Below are positions 8,601 through 14,513 of a DNA stretch of 15,512 bases, piece by piece (position 1 is the stretch's first letter; every line of letters starts with the position of its first letter). This stretch comes from Sandaracinaceae bacterium (GTDB lineage: Bacteria > Myxococcota_A > Polyangia > Polyangiales > Houyiibacteriaceae). The position numbers and the translations under genes were made by a program. The stretch is taken from assembly GCA_012514415.1 (NCBI GenBank), contig JAAZAH010000249.1:1-15512 (forward strand), given 5' to 3'. The notes beneath the pieces were generated by a model. The model was not told the origin of the DNA. It made no database searches and saw only the letters and a program-made list of their open reading frames with translations.

Positions 8601-9320
8601 GACAACCCGAATATGAGCGACGCAGAGAAGATGGTGGCGATCCGCCAGATTCTCGATGCGACGGGCGAAGCGAAGTTCCGAGAGGGTGAGGCGCTCTATG
8701 CCGCCTTCCGCAACATTCGCTTCCCGGCGCTGTCGGGGGCGCGCACCTTCGCGAAGGTCAACGAGTGGGCGACGAAGAACTTCGCTCCGTTCATCACGCG
8801 CAAGCAGCAGGCGCTCGTGAAGGCGGAGGAGAAGTTCAACGAGATCGCGGGGCTCCGCGTCGAGCTCGGCGATGGCGTCGTCCTTCAAACGCCGCCTTGG
8901 CAGATTGCCGCGGCAGCACGAAGCGGTATGATGTACCGCGAATTCGTCGATAGCTTCTTCAACGCGCCGGTCCCCGAAGAGATCGAGCGTGATCCGGAGC
9001 TTTATCGAATCTATCTGAGCACGATCGAGGATCCGGCCGCACCGCTCGTCGAGACAGCAAAGCAACGCTTCCTCTTCTGCTTGAACACCGCCACGAATGT
9101 GCGCTGGTTCAACGAGTGGTCGACCGCGTGTGAGGCCGAACTGCACCAGCTCGATCCGCGAAGCTTCCCGATGGCTGCTGAGATCCGCGGCACGCCGGGC
9201 TACGCCTACGGCACGCCGGGTCGCCCAGGAGCGATCGAGCTCGGCCTCGATGATGAGGGCGATATCGATGCGACGGGTGGGACCTCGAATGAGAGCGCGA
9301 GCGCCGGAGAAGGGACATGA
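5679..9320 (+). CDS. Large exported TPR protein, possible GltD-type
   Basis: A 1213-residue predicted periplasmic scaffold. ATG 5679 follows the upstream stop by five bases and has GGGAGA (5665-5670) eight bases before it. It gives a good signal peptide (MRFHTKTGFGFLGLLASLAL, cleavage after ASA at about residue 26). TPR-like pairs recur through most of the length: YLRLAETYFEYQLA, VLFKLAFGLDQMGEVETA, AYLSFAEFYFAENEASAAL, YALYKTAWVHYNLQDFKAAL, LETLADLYFDTGQWTEAI, AIYLIGANFHALAFYENAA. The C-terminal region carries CLNTATNVRWFNEWSTACEAEL, split as FCLNTATNV and RWFNEWSTACEAEL, followed by a low-complexity acidic/Ser tail. Many cysteines suggest disulfides in the periplasm. Size, export and position before a TPR lipoprotein fit GltD (AgnA) of the M. 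xanthus gliding machine. This is inference from architecture. The gene overlaps the next by four bases (ATGA), so the two are translationally coupled. Confidence 0.87.
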   Translation: MRFHTKTGFGFLGLLASLALPAAASAQGPTCRADEGASVCLAPEKIADVNDCSTASAFSRESRELTRAPVTSVQTDTTEAKSQWEGPQLEINRREAAGIDEVHARGRDFLEREVRLLENLIRNMRADNADRPNYLLRLAETYFEYQLALNVDVRSFDEPIFQACNVKKDQQACAAARQGQKTAEERLEQARAATNRTYARLVQDHPDFPRMDEVLFKLAFGLDQMGEVETARQVYLRLIKDFPESRFIPSAYLSFAEFYFAENEASAALQFYSKVLEYPADRNPVYGYALYKTAWVHYNLQDFKAALQAFVDTIEFAEKNKDATDASNLARQARREMILPYSRVGSPNRALPFFKRYATDEDQAYQMLETLADLYFDTGQWTEAIATYHRLMAERPDSHSLCKWQTQITQATIPAKPKPEIVRELERMVGIYNKYIENPNRPAKELKECKGYTAGVLYQLATQWHVEAVGDPTKDSSGTQDRGTMESAASLYQLLVDSFPDMETLEFPNIGRDSWPSLYRVAYFQAELLWTMKDWERCGPAFDKVVRLDPNGEFTADAAYAAVMCYNNLYTAQWEARERETQGPEGEVAEAKGQYEPREMTELESRMEEVFKNYICVVGDDADDLAQIKYRRARIFYEANQHEKAAVLFRDIAFSHRNTEYAEYAANLYLDSLSILGTQREEPITACIIELEKNVQPMTEEFCSKASDRHRFDTLCPVLDRLECQVKRKRAELMQECGEYREAGLAYVEMFRDNIRRAPEDQCGAMDEILYNAAINFEAAYLIGQAVQVRQVLIDQYPESKLAQKAIYLIGANFHALAFYENAAVYYERFAKRYSGEIGQNCTDGERAEGRCPNAIEALKNATLFRLGLNQEEEALDNVKVFARAYGKSRPDDTVTVAYAMGQLYVRRNQPYMIIQYYRTFLRDYRRTMRPHEQVNANLHIARAFVSLDRGKDADTHYGEIIKLWNRGAAKAIADNPNMSDAEKMVAIRQILDATGEAKFREGEALYAAFRNIRFPALSGARTFAKVNEWATKNFAPFITRKQQALVKAEEKFNEIAGLRVELGDGVVLQTPPWQIAAAARSGMMYREFVDSFFNAPVPEEIERDPELYRIYLSTIEDPAAPLVETAKQRFLFCLNTATNVRWFNEWSTACEAELHQLDPRSFPMAAEIRGTPGYAYGTPGRPGAIELGLDDEGDIDATGGTSNESASAGEGT

Positions 9321-10717
9321 GAGCGATGAAGAAGACGTTTCAGCGTTCAATGATGGTGGGCGCGCTTCTCGCCGCAGCCGCGTGTGGCGGCGGCGGAGGC
9401 GGTCCTTCGAGTAGCGAAGACGTGGCGACGACGGCCGGCGGTGAAGCGATCACCACAGTCGGTGGCGTGGTCGTCACCGTCACAGCGCACAACCACTGGA
9501 AGGCCGGCATCGAGGCTTTCGAGCGTCATGAAAAAGACGGATGGTCCGCTCAGGCCTGTTCGGATACGCGAGATATCTTCGAGAAAGCGCTCAAGGCACA
9601 GCGCGGTAAGTTCGTCGAAGCCGAATACATGATCGGTCTTACGTACGAGCGCTGCGGCGATCGTTCCAAGGCGAAGTCGATCTACGAAAAGGTGATCGAG
9701 GCACACCCGAAGATGTGCAGCCCGCGCGTGGCCCTCGGCCTTATCAAGGAAGAGGTCGAAGGCGACGAAAAGGGGGCGCTCGCCTTTTATCAGGAAGCGA
9801 TTCGTCAGAACCCGAACTGTCCGGCGGCGTATGTGAACATCGCGCGCCATCAAGCGAAGGGCAATGCCGACGAGGTTTACGAAGCGGTACTCAACCTTCG
9901 ACGTGCGCTCGCCTTCCGCTCGGATTATCTCCCGGCGTTCAACGAGCTCGCTCTCATCCATTTCAAACGCGGAAAATCGCGCGATCAGCGCTCCGAGCTC
10001 GACCTTGCCGAGATTGTCCTTCGGCAGGCACAGCTCATCGATGAGAGCTACGCGCCGATCTACAACACTTGGGGTCTGGTGAAGCTCGAGCGCGGGGATC
10101 TGCTCGCCGCGCTTCAGTTCTTCGAACAAGCTCGGAAGCTCGATCCGAACATCTTCGAAGCGCAGATGAACTTCGGACAGATCACGCTGAGCTTCCGCGG
10201 CTATCGCGATGCGCGTGAAGCGTTTGCCCAAGCGGTGAAGCTTCGCCCCGATGATTACGACGCCGTCGTCGGACTGGGGGCCGCCCTGCGCGGTCTTGAG
10301 CAATACGACGAAGCCGAGAAACAATACAAGCGCGCCATCGAGCTCGATTCCGATCGACCCGACGCCTACTTCAATATGGCGATCCTCCTTCATGAATACC
10401 TCTCGGCGCAGGCAGACTCTCAGGAGCGCACCGTCGAGCGGCTTAAGGAGGCGGACCGTTGGTACGATACCTTTGTTGAAAAGGCGAAGAACAATCGCGC
10501 CTACGCCGCGAACGTCGACGACGTCACGCGTCGCTGCAACCTCGATCGCAAAAAGCGGCGCGGTTCGACCGAATGCCAAATGGGCCGCAAGCAGGTCATC
10601 GAGGAATTCATCACCGCCCTTCGCGAAGCCGAAGAGATGCAGCGCGAGATGGAGGAGATGGAGCGGATGATGCGCGAGCAAGAGGCTGCTGCCGAGGCGG
10701 AGGCTTCGGAGGGGTGA
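9317..10717 (+). CDS. gltE: TPR lipoprotein, probable GltE/AglT-type gliding motility protein
   Basis: A 466-residue lipoprotein. The ATG overlaps the preceding stop (ATGA) and has GGAG (9306-9309) seven bases upstream; Met4 is a weaker alternative. Signal MRAMKKTFQRSMMVGALLAA ends at Cys23 followed by six glycines and a Ser-rich tether, typical of an outer-membrane lipoprotein. Residues about 50-365 form a regular TPR array (EAEYMIGLTYERCGDRSKAK, ARVALGLIKEE region, AYVNIARHQAK, AFNELALIHFKRG, IYNTWGLVKLERGDLLAALQ, EAQMNFGQITLSFRGYRDA, AVVGLGAALRGLEQYDEA, AYFNMAILLHEYL). The C-terminus is a Glu/Met-rich coiled coil (EEMQREMEEMERMM). In M. xanthus GltE is a TPR lipoprotein of the outer-membrane part of the Glt complex; length, lipobox and gene order agree. 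The symbol is assigned by architecture and context, not search. It is last in its transcription unit, before a terminator. Confidence 0.85.
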   Translation: MRAMKKTFQRSMMVGALLAAAACGGGGGGPSSSEDVATTAGGEAITTVGGVVVTVTAHNHWKAGIEAFERHEKDGWSAQACSDTRDIFEKALKAQRGKFVEAEYMIGLTYERCGDRSKAKSIYEKVIEAHPKMCSPRVALGLIKEEVEGDEKGALAFYQEAIRQNPNCPAAYVNIARHQAKGNADEVYEAVLNLRRALAFRSDYLPAFNELALIHFKRGKSRDQRSELDLAEIVLRQAQLIDESYAPIYNTWGLVKLERGDLLAALQFFEQARKLDPNIFEAQMNFGQITLSFRGYRDAREAFAQAVKLRPDDYDAVVGLGAALRGLEQYDEAEKQYKRAIELDSDRPDAYFNMAILLHEYLSAQADSQERTVERLKEADRWYDTFVEKAKNNRAYAANVDDVTRRCNLDRKKRRGSTECQMGRKQVIEEFITALREAEEMQREMEEMERMMREQEAAAEAEASEG

Positions 10718-10738
10718 AGCGCGTTCGCTGAATCGACG

Positions 10739-10765
10739 AAAGGGCCTCCTTAGGGGGGCCTTTTT
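10739..10765 (+). terminator. Rho-independent terminator after the TPR lipoprotein gene
   Basis: Left arm AAAGGGCCTCC (10739-10749), loop TTA, right arm GGGGGGCCTTT (10753-10763) with one mismatch and one G-T pair. It is followed by more T (five in a row from 10761). It lies 22 bases after the stop at 10717 and separates the first TPR unit from the FHA unit. Confidence 0.85.
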
Positions 10766-10774
10766 CGTTTAAGC

Positions 10775-10797
10775 GGGGGAGGGGGTGTGGGCCGGGG
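10775..10797 (+). other. Putative G-quadruplex motif in the intergenic gap
   Basis: The plus strand carries four close G-runs: GGGGG (10775-10779), GGGGG (10781-10785), GGG (10789-10791) and GGGG (10794-10797), with loops of one, three and two bases. This meets the usual G3+N1-7 pattern. It begins ten bases after the terminator T-run. The rest of the 300-base gap (10718-11017) holds the promoter-like dyad region and no convincing gene. Confidence 0.5.
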
Positions 10798-10919
10798 AGT
10801 GTCGATCTCTCGGAAGGTGCGAGCGCTCCCTTCTCGCCCATCGCTCACCTTGCTCGAAATCCGGTCCGCAATCGCCAACGCCGTTGATTTTTGGGGGCCG
10901 ATGGTGGCAAACTGTGCTT

Positions 10920-10967
10920 CGAAGATGCTTCTTCGTTGACCTCCGCACTTGGATGCGGATAGATACT
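10920..10967 (+). promoter_or_regulatory. Candidate promoter with two dyads for the FHA-protein unit
   Basis: TTGACC (10936-10941) could be a -35. Possible -10 boxes are TAGATA (10960-10965, 18-base spacer) or GATACT (10962-10967, 20-base spacer); both are weak. The spacer contains a perfect six-base inverted repeat, TCCGCA (10942-10947) and TGCGGA (10954-10959). Just upstream lies a second one, CGAAGA-TGCT-TCTTCG (10920-10935). A promoter is needed here because a terminator lies upstream. The long spacer with a central dyad resembles MerR-type promoters, but no regulator gene is nearby. Confidence 0.35.
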
Positions 10968-11017
10968 TTCTGAGCGCCAGCTCCGGCGGCTTCGAGAACG
11001 TCATTTAGGAGTTCCCA

Positions 11018-11263
11018 ATGAGAAAAGCGTGGATCATTGCCTCACTCATCCTCTCGGCGTTTGTTTTTCACAGCGCGAGCCCCGCGCTTGCGCAGGAAGA
11101 TGAGATCATCGAGGTGAGCTTCGAGGACGATCTCATCTCGGGCGATCTTGTGCGACCGGACGGCGAAAACATTCAGGTCTCGCGGAGGGGAGCGCGTAGC
11201 TCGCTCATCCGTATCCGGCAGAACTTCATCCCCGAGATGCTCAAGTCTGTCGAGGACCTCTGA
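11018..11263 (+). CDS. Small exported protein of the Glt-like cluster (possible GltF position)
   Basis: An 81-residue protein with a clear signal peptide (MRKAWIIASLILSAFVF, cleavage after ALA at residue 25), leaving about 56 mature residues. AGGAG (11007-11011) sits six bases before the ATG. The mature part is acidic at first (EDEIIEVSFEDDLISGDL), then basic (QVSRRGARSSLIRIRQNF), and ends with IPEMLKSVEDL. There is no cysteine, so it is not a lipoprotein. It precedes the FHA/TonB-like gene by 17 bases, so the two are surely co-transcribed. In M. xanthus the gene between the TPR lipoprotein (gltE) and gltG is gltF, and the position matches, but I cannot confirm homology at this length. It is probably a periplasmic partner of the C-terminal domain of its neighbour. 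Confidence 0.8.
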   Translation: MRKAWIIASLILSAFVFHSASPALAQEDEIIEVSFEDDLISGDLVRPDGENIQVSRRGARSSLIRIRQNFIPEMLKSVEDL

Positions 11264-11280
11264 GAGACAGCGAGGCGAGC

Positions 11281-13266
11281 GTGAGCGCGAATCAAAAGAC
11301 ACTGAGTTTTCGGATCAGCTTCCCGGACGGGACGCGGCGCGAGGAGAGCTTTGAGCAAAGCTCGGTCAAGATCGGATCGGCCGCGACGTGCCACCTCCAG
11401 ATCGAGCATCCGAGCGTCTCACGGCTTCATGCCGTGATCGAGGCGACGGCGGCCGGCGAGGTCATCATCCGGGATCTCGGCTCAAAGCTCGGTACCTTCG
11501 TTAACGAGAAGAAGATCGCGCCACGTGCGAAGCTGAGCTCGGGCTCGCGTCTCCGTCTCGGTGAGGTCAACATCGACTTTTTCGACGGACCGCTTGGGGC
11601 GAGCGCCCAGCCGGCCGTTGCTGCGCCTGCTGCACCGAGCGTTCCGGCGGCCGCCGCAGCCCCCAAAGCCGCGGCTCAAACCGCTCCAAAGGCGGCGCCG
11701 CTCGCTCCAAAGGCTCCGCCAGCGGCGCCTGCGAACCCCGCAGCGAGCGTCGATAAATTTGCAGCCGCCGCAGCAGCTGCCGCCGCCAAGAAAAAGGCGG
11801 CTCAGAAGCGCAACCCCTTTGCCCCGCCTCCGGTCGAAACGAGCGCGCCTTCGACGCCCCTCGTTAAGCTGGATCCGAAGGAGATCGACTCGGATGTCTG
11901 CCAGATCGAGGTGAGCGTCCTTTGGGGCGAAGACACCGTGCTTCACATCGAGCACCTCGATAAGGAAGAGACCTTCGTCGTCGGCGGAGGGAGCATCGAT
12001 AACGTCGTCGACAAGAAGGAAAAGGACCGGTTCAACTACATCATCGGTGCTGAGGCGCTCGGACTTCTCGAGTATCCAGTCGTCGTCCGCGAGGCGGGCC
12101 AGACTTGGGTGGTGATCCCAGAGGGCGCCACCGGCGAGCAGATCATGGGCGGCCATGCGACGCCGCTTACCGCGCTTCCCCTTCAATCGAGCGCCGCGCT
12201 TCCCGGCGCGCAGCAGGTGGCGCTCGAAGAAGACGCCACGATCCGCATTCAGCACCGCGATTTCGTCTTCGTGGTGAAGGAGGTGAAGGCCGCCAAAGTG
12301 ATCCCGACCGGCGTGGAGATCGATTGGGGCTTCTTCGCCTACCTCGGTGGGGCACTTCTTTTCTTCCTTCTTGCGGCGCTGATCGTGTATTTCCGTCCGC
12401 CCGATGGCGGCGCGCTCAGCGGCCAAGGCCTCGATATGAACAACCGCCTCATCCAGTTTGCGATCGAGGCGGCCGAGCAGGTCATCGAGGAGCCCGAGCC
12501 GATGGAGAGCGGCGATCCCGGTGAGGCCTCCGCCGGTGATGAGGGCGCCATGGGTAAGCCCGACGAGGCCAAGACCGACCGCCGCTTCGGCGTCGAGGGG
12601 ACGGCGTCCGAGACGCAGCTCGCGCGCTCCGAGATGAAAGAGATGGCCGCGAGCACCGCGGTCGCGGGCATCCTCGCCTCGCTTTCCGGTAGCTTCAATG
12701 CGCCGACCTCGCCCTACGGTGGCGATACCGCGATCGGTTCCGATCCGATGAGCGCCATCGGCAATATGACCGGTTCGGCGATCGGGACCAGCGGCGGCTT
12801 TGGTGGTCTTGGAATGAGCGGCACCGGTGGTGGTGGTGGTGGCTTCGGCCTCGGCACCATCGGTGTGGGCAATATGGGCACCGTTGGTGCCGCGGGTGTC
12901 GGCCGAACCGGCAATCTCCAGCGCCGCACAGGTGCGGTGCCCAAGATGACATCGGGTGCCATTGAGAGCCGCGGCTCGCTCGATAAGGAGCTCATCCGCC
13001 GCGTCGTCCGACGAAACGAGTCGCAGGTCCGCTTCTGCTACGAGCAGGCCCTCCATTCGAACCCCGATCTTCGTGGGCGCGTGGAGATCCGCTTCCTCAT
13101 CGCCCCGACGGGAGCGGTGCAGAGCGCCGTCGTTGCGAAGACCGAGGTCGGAAACCAGGTGGGCAACTGCATCGCGCAGGCTGTGCGCCGATGGACCTTC
13201 CCGGCACCCGAAGGGGGAGGCATCGTGAGCGTGACCTATCCGTGGACCTTCTCCTCCGGAGGCTGA
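11281..13266 (+). CDS. gltG: Inner-membrane FHA / Gly-rich / TonB-like C-terminal protein (AgmX/PglI C-terminal family; GltG-type)
   Basis: A 661-residue protein spanning the inner membrane once. GTG 11281 has GAGG (11272-11275) five bases upstream. Domains in order: an FHA domain at about 5-102 with SVSRLHA (45-51) and DLGSKLGTFVN (65-75); an Ala/Pro/Lys-rich linker at about 105-195; a second strand-rich domain at about 208-340; one transmembrane helix at 351-371 (FFAYLGGALLFFLLAALIVYF); an acidic then Gly-rich segment (Gly-rich core about 505-540); and a TonB-like C-terminal domain at 568-661. That domain has paired cysteines C586 (VRFCYEQAL) and C630 (GNCIAQAVRRWTFP), as in the AgmX/PglI C-terminal family. 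Topology: FHA in the cytoplasm, TonB-like domain in the periplasm. This is the layout of M. xanthus GltG (PglI), which links the cytoplasmic motor to periplasmic Glt proteins. The usual FHA Gly-Arg is Gly32-Ser33 here, so phosphothreonine binding may be lost. Naming is by architecture. Confidence 0.88.
   Translation: MSANQKTLSFRISFPDGTRREESFEQSSVKIGSAATCHLQIEHPSVSRLHAVIEATAAGEVIIRDLGSKLGTFVNEKKIAPRAKLSSGSRLRLGEVNIDFFDGPLGASAQPAVAAPAAPSVPAAAAAPKAAAQTAPKAAPLAPKAPPAAPANPAASVDKFAAAAAAAAAKKKAAQKRNPFAPPPVETSAPSTPLVKLDPKEIDSDVCQIEVSVLWGEDTVLHIEHLDKEETFVVGGGSIDNVVDKKEKDRFNYIIGAEALGLLEYPVVVREAGQTWVVIPEGATGEQIMGGHATPLTALPLQSSAALPGAQQVALEEDATIRIQHRDFVFVVKEVKAAKVIPTGVEIDWGFFAYLGGALLFFLLAALIVYFRPPDGGALSGQGLDMNNRLIQFAIEAAEQVIEEPEPMESGDPGEASAGDEGAMGKPDEAKTDRRFGVEGTASETQLARSEMKEMAASTAVAGILASLSGSFNAPTSPYGGDTAIGSDPMSAIGNMTGSAIGTSGGFGGLGMSGTGGGGGGFGLGTIGVGNMGTVGAAGVGRTGNLQRRTGAVPKMTSGAIESRGSLDKELIRRVVRRNESQVRFCYEQALHSNPDLRGRVEIRFLIAPTGAVQSAVVAKTEVGNQVGNCIAQAVRRWTFPAPEGGGIVSVTYPWTFSSGG
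12826..12840 (+). repeat. (GGT)5 trinucleotide run inside the Gly-rich segment
   Basis: Five perfect GGT codons followed by GGC encode six consecutive glycines (residues 516-521) in the flexible periplasmic linker of the FHA/TonB-like protein. Length variation here would stay in frame and only change the linker length. Confidence 0.7.
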
Positions 13267-13312
13267 GCTCACGGCGTTGCAGCGGATCGGATCCGCCGTC
13301 ATCCGGCCAGAG

Positions 13313-13339
13313 AAAACCCCGCCGAACGCGGGGTTTTTT
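13313..13339 (+). terminator. Strong rho-independent terminator after the FHA/TonB-like gene
   Basis: AAAACCCCGC (13313-13322), loop CGAAC, GCGGGGTTTT (13328-13337): a perfect ten-pair stem with six T from 13334. It lies 46 bases after the stop. The A-run on the left also makes it a possible terminator for the opposite strand. Confidence 0.93.
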
Positions 13340-13433
13340 CGTATCAACGCGTTGAAGCGAGCCGGATGATCCGCCTTGAGGATGATCGCATGAAAGTTCG
13401 GATGAATCCGCTCTTATTGCGGTGGGTATTTCC

Positions 13434-13461
13434 TTGAACCGCGCGCGCCACTTAGGATAAA
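13434..13461 (+). promoter_or_regulatory. Weak candidate promoter for the right-end TPR genes
   Basis: TTGAAC (13434-13439) and GATAAA (13456-13461) are 16 bases apart, each matching consensus at four of six positions. A promoter is expected here because of the strong terminator just upstream. The 13340-13553 gap otherwise holds only a possible 27-codon leader ORF. Confidence 0.25.
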
Positions 13462-13468
13462 AGGAGAG

Positions 13469-13552
13469 ATGAGATCGAACGTGGATGAGAACTTCGTGCT
13501 TGAGTGCGGAAGGCTTTCTCTTCTACCATCGAAGACCTGCGAGGTTATCTAG
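13469..13552 (+). CDS. Possible 27-residue leader ORF upstream of the TPR gene
   Basis: ATG 13469 opens a 27-codon frame (MRSNVDENFVLECGRLSLLP...) ending at TAG 13550-13552, one base before the preferred GTG start of the next gene. AAGGAG lies only two bases before the ATG, which is too close for an ideal site. It may be a coupled leader peptide or chance. An in-frame ATG at 13485 of the downstream gene overlaps it in another frame. Confidence 0.2.
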   Translation: MRSNVDENFVLECGRLSLLPSKTCEVI

Positions 13553-13553
13553 G

Positions 13554-14441
13554 GTGACGCTCAACGCTACCAATCGCTCCTCCATTATTCTCTCCTCGCT
13601 GCTCGTCTGGGCGCTCCTTACCGCCGGGAATTGTTCTCGCGCGCGTGTGGAGTCGATGACCCGAATGAACGAGGGCATCGCTTACGCTCAGCAAAATCGC
13701 TGGATGGAGGCGGCGCAGGCGTTTGAGCAGGCAGGCGCGCTCGATCCGACCAACGATCAAGCCTATTTAAACCTCTCGATCGCGCAGCTCGAGCTCCAGC
13801 GTCCGGGCGCAGCAAAGGACGCGCTTCTTCGGGCGATCGACGCGAAGCCCGACTCTGCCCCCTACTACGAGAAGCTCGGCTTTGCCCTCACTAAGCTCGA
13901 TCCCCCCGACTACGAGGGCGCGATGGAGGCCTTCCAAAAGGCGATCGAGCTCGAGCCGACGCTGTATCGTGCGTATTTCCAGAGGGCACGCATCTATGAG
14001 CGACAGGGCGAGATGCAGTCGGCGCTCGAGGAATATACCCGCGGCATCAAGGCGGGACCGCGTTATATCGAGGCGTACGCAGAGCTCGGCCGGCTCTATG
14101 CCGATCTCGGATTCATCGATCAGGCATCGACCGTTCTGAACGAAGGCATCCGGCTCGCGATCCCCAACACCGAGGAGCAAGCGCAGCTTCATTATCTTCT
14201 CGGTACCATCTATCAAGAAGGGTGGAATCACCACGCGGCGATCGAGGAGTATCGCTCCGCGCTCCGCATCATCCCCACGATGAGCGAGGTGCTTTTTTCC
14301 CTTGGTTGGTGTTATGCCGAGCTCGATGAGCGCGACGACGCGCGTCGATATCTTCGGCGTTTTCTCGAAACGGCGGGCCCGGACATCCCGGGACATGTGA
14401 AACAAGCCGCCCAAAACAAAATTGCTCAGCTCGGTGGATGA
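13554..14441 (+). CDS. Exported or membrane-anchored TPR protein
   Basis: A 295-residue TPR protein if read from GTG 13554. That start has GAGG (13541-13544) nine bases upstream and places a short basic N-terminus before the hydrophobic core IILSSLLVWALLTAG. The frame is open to ATG 13485 (318 residues), but that start lacks a convincing ribosome-binding site and adds an Arg-rich extension. The core is followed by NC at residues 28-29, a poor lipobox because of Asn at -1, so it could be an atypical lipoprotein, a cleaved protein, or an anchored one. Residues about 35-285 hold roughly seven TPRs with the canonical small/aromatic pattern (NEGIAYAQQNRWMEAAQAF, AYLNLSIAQLELQRPGAA, YYEKLGFALTKL, AYFQRARIYERQGEMQSAL, AYAELGRLYADLGFIDQA, LHYLLGTIYQEGWNHHAAI, VLFSLGWCYAELDERDDA). 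It is an independent unit after the terminator and lies 72 bases before the next TPR gene. Its role is probably protein-protein scaffolding in the envelope; no specific function can be assigned. Confidence 0.82.
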   Translation: MTLNATNRSSIILSSLLVWALLTAGNCSRARVESMTRMNEGIAYAQQNRWMEAAQAFEQAGALDPTNDQAYLNLSIAQLELQRPGAAKDALLRAIDAKPDSAPYYEKLGFALTKLDPPDYEGAMEAFQKAIELEPTLYRAYFQRARIYERQGEMQSALEEYTRGIKAGPRYIEAYAELGRLYADLGFIDQASTVLNEGIRLAIPNTEEQAQLHYLLGTIYQEGWNHHAAIEEYRSALRIIPTMSEVLFSLGWCYAELDERDDARRYLRRFLETAGPDIPGHVKQAAQNKIAQLGG

Positions 14442-14503
14442 TCGGCACGGCGAAGCGAAGAACCGAACGATCCCGATCGACGATAACGAAGGTCCGTCAG
14501 GAC

Positions 14504-14508
14504 GGAGG
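14504..14508 (+). promoter_or_regulatory. Ribosome-binding site that fixes the start of the last gene
   Basis: GGAGG at 14504-14508 is five bases before GTG 14514. The downstream in-frame ATGs at 14529 and 14538 have only GAGG at a two- or eleven-base spacing. The GTG is therefore the preferred start. Confidence 0.75.
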
Positions 14509-14513
14509 CTAGT

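Noticed and set aside
6702..9350. 882-codon open frame on the minus strand opposite the 1213-residue TPR gene
   Set aside because: The translation is low-complexity Arg/Leu/Glu/Asp mirror sequence of TPR coding DNA, with no domain or good start. The plus-strand frame is clearly the real one.
12826..12840. (GGT)5 as a G-quadruplex or phase-variable repeat
   Set aside because: G-runs are only two long, and loss or gain of units stays in frame, so it cannot switch the gene on and off. It simply encodes the Gly linker.
13271..13299. Nested inverted repeats (ACGGCG...CGCCGT and GCGGAT-CGG-ATCCGC) after the FHA/TonB-like stop
   Set aside because: They are short, mutually exclusive, lack a T-run, and sit just before a much stronger terminator. 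Probably incidental or an accessory 3' structure.
11482..13347. 621-codon minus-strand open frame opposite the FHA/TonB-like gene
   Set aside because: It is a mirror of a gene with FHA, TM and TonB-like domains. The translation is Arg/Gly/His-rich and the frame starts inside the terminator region.
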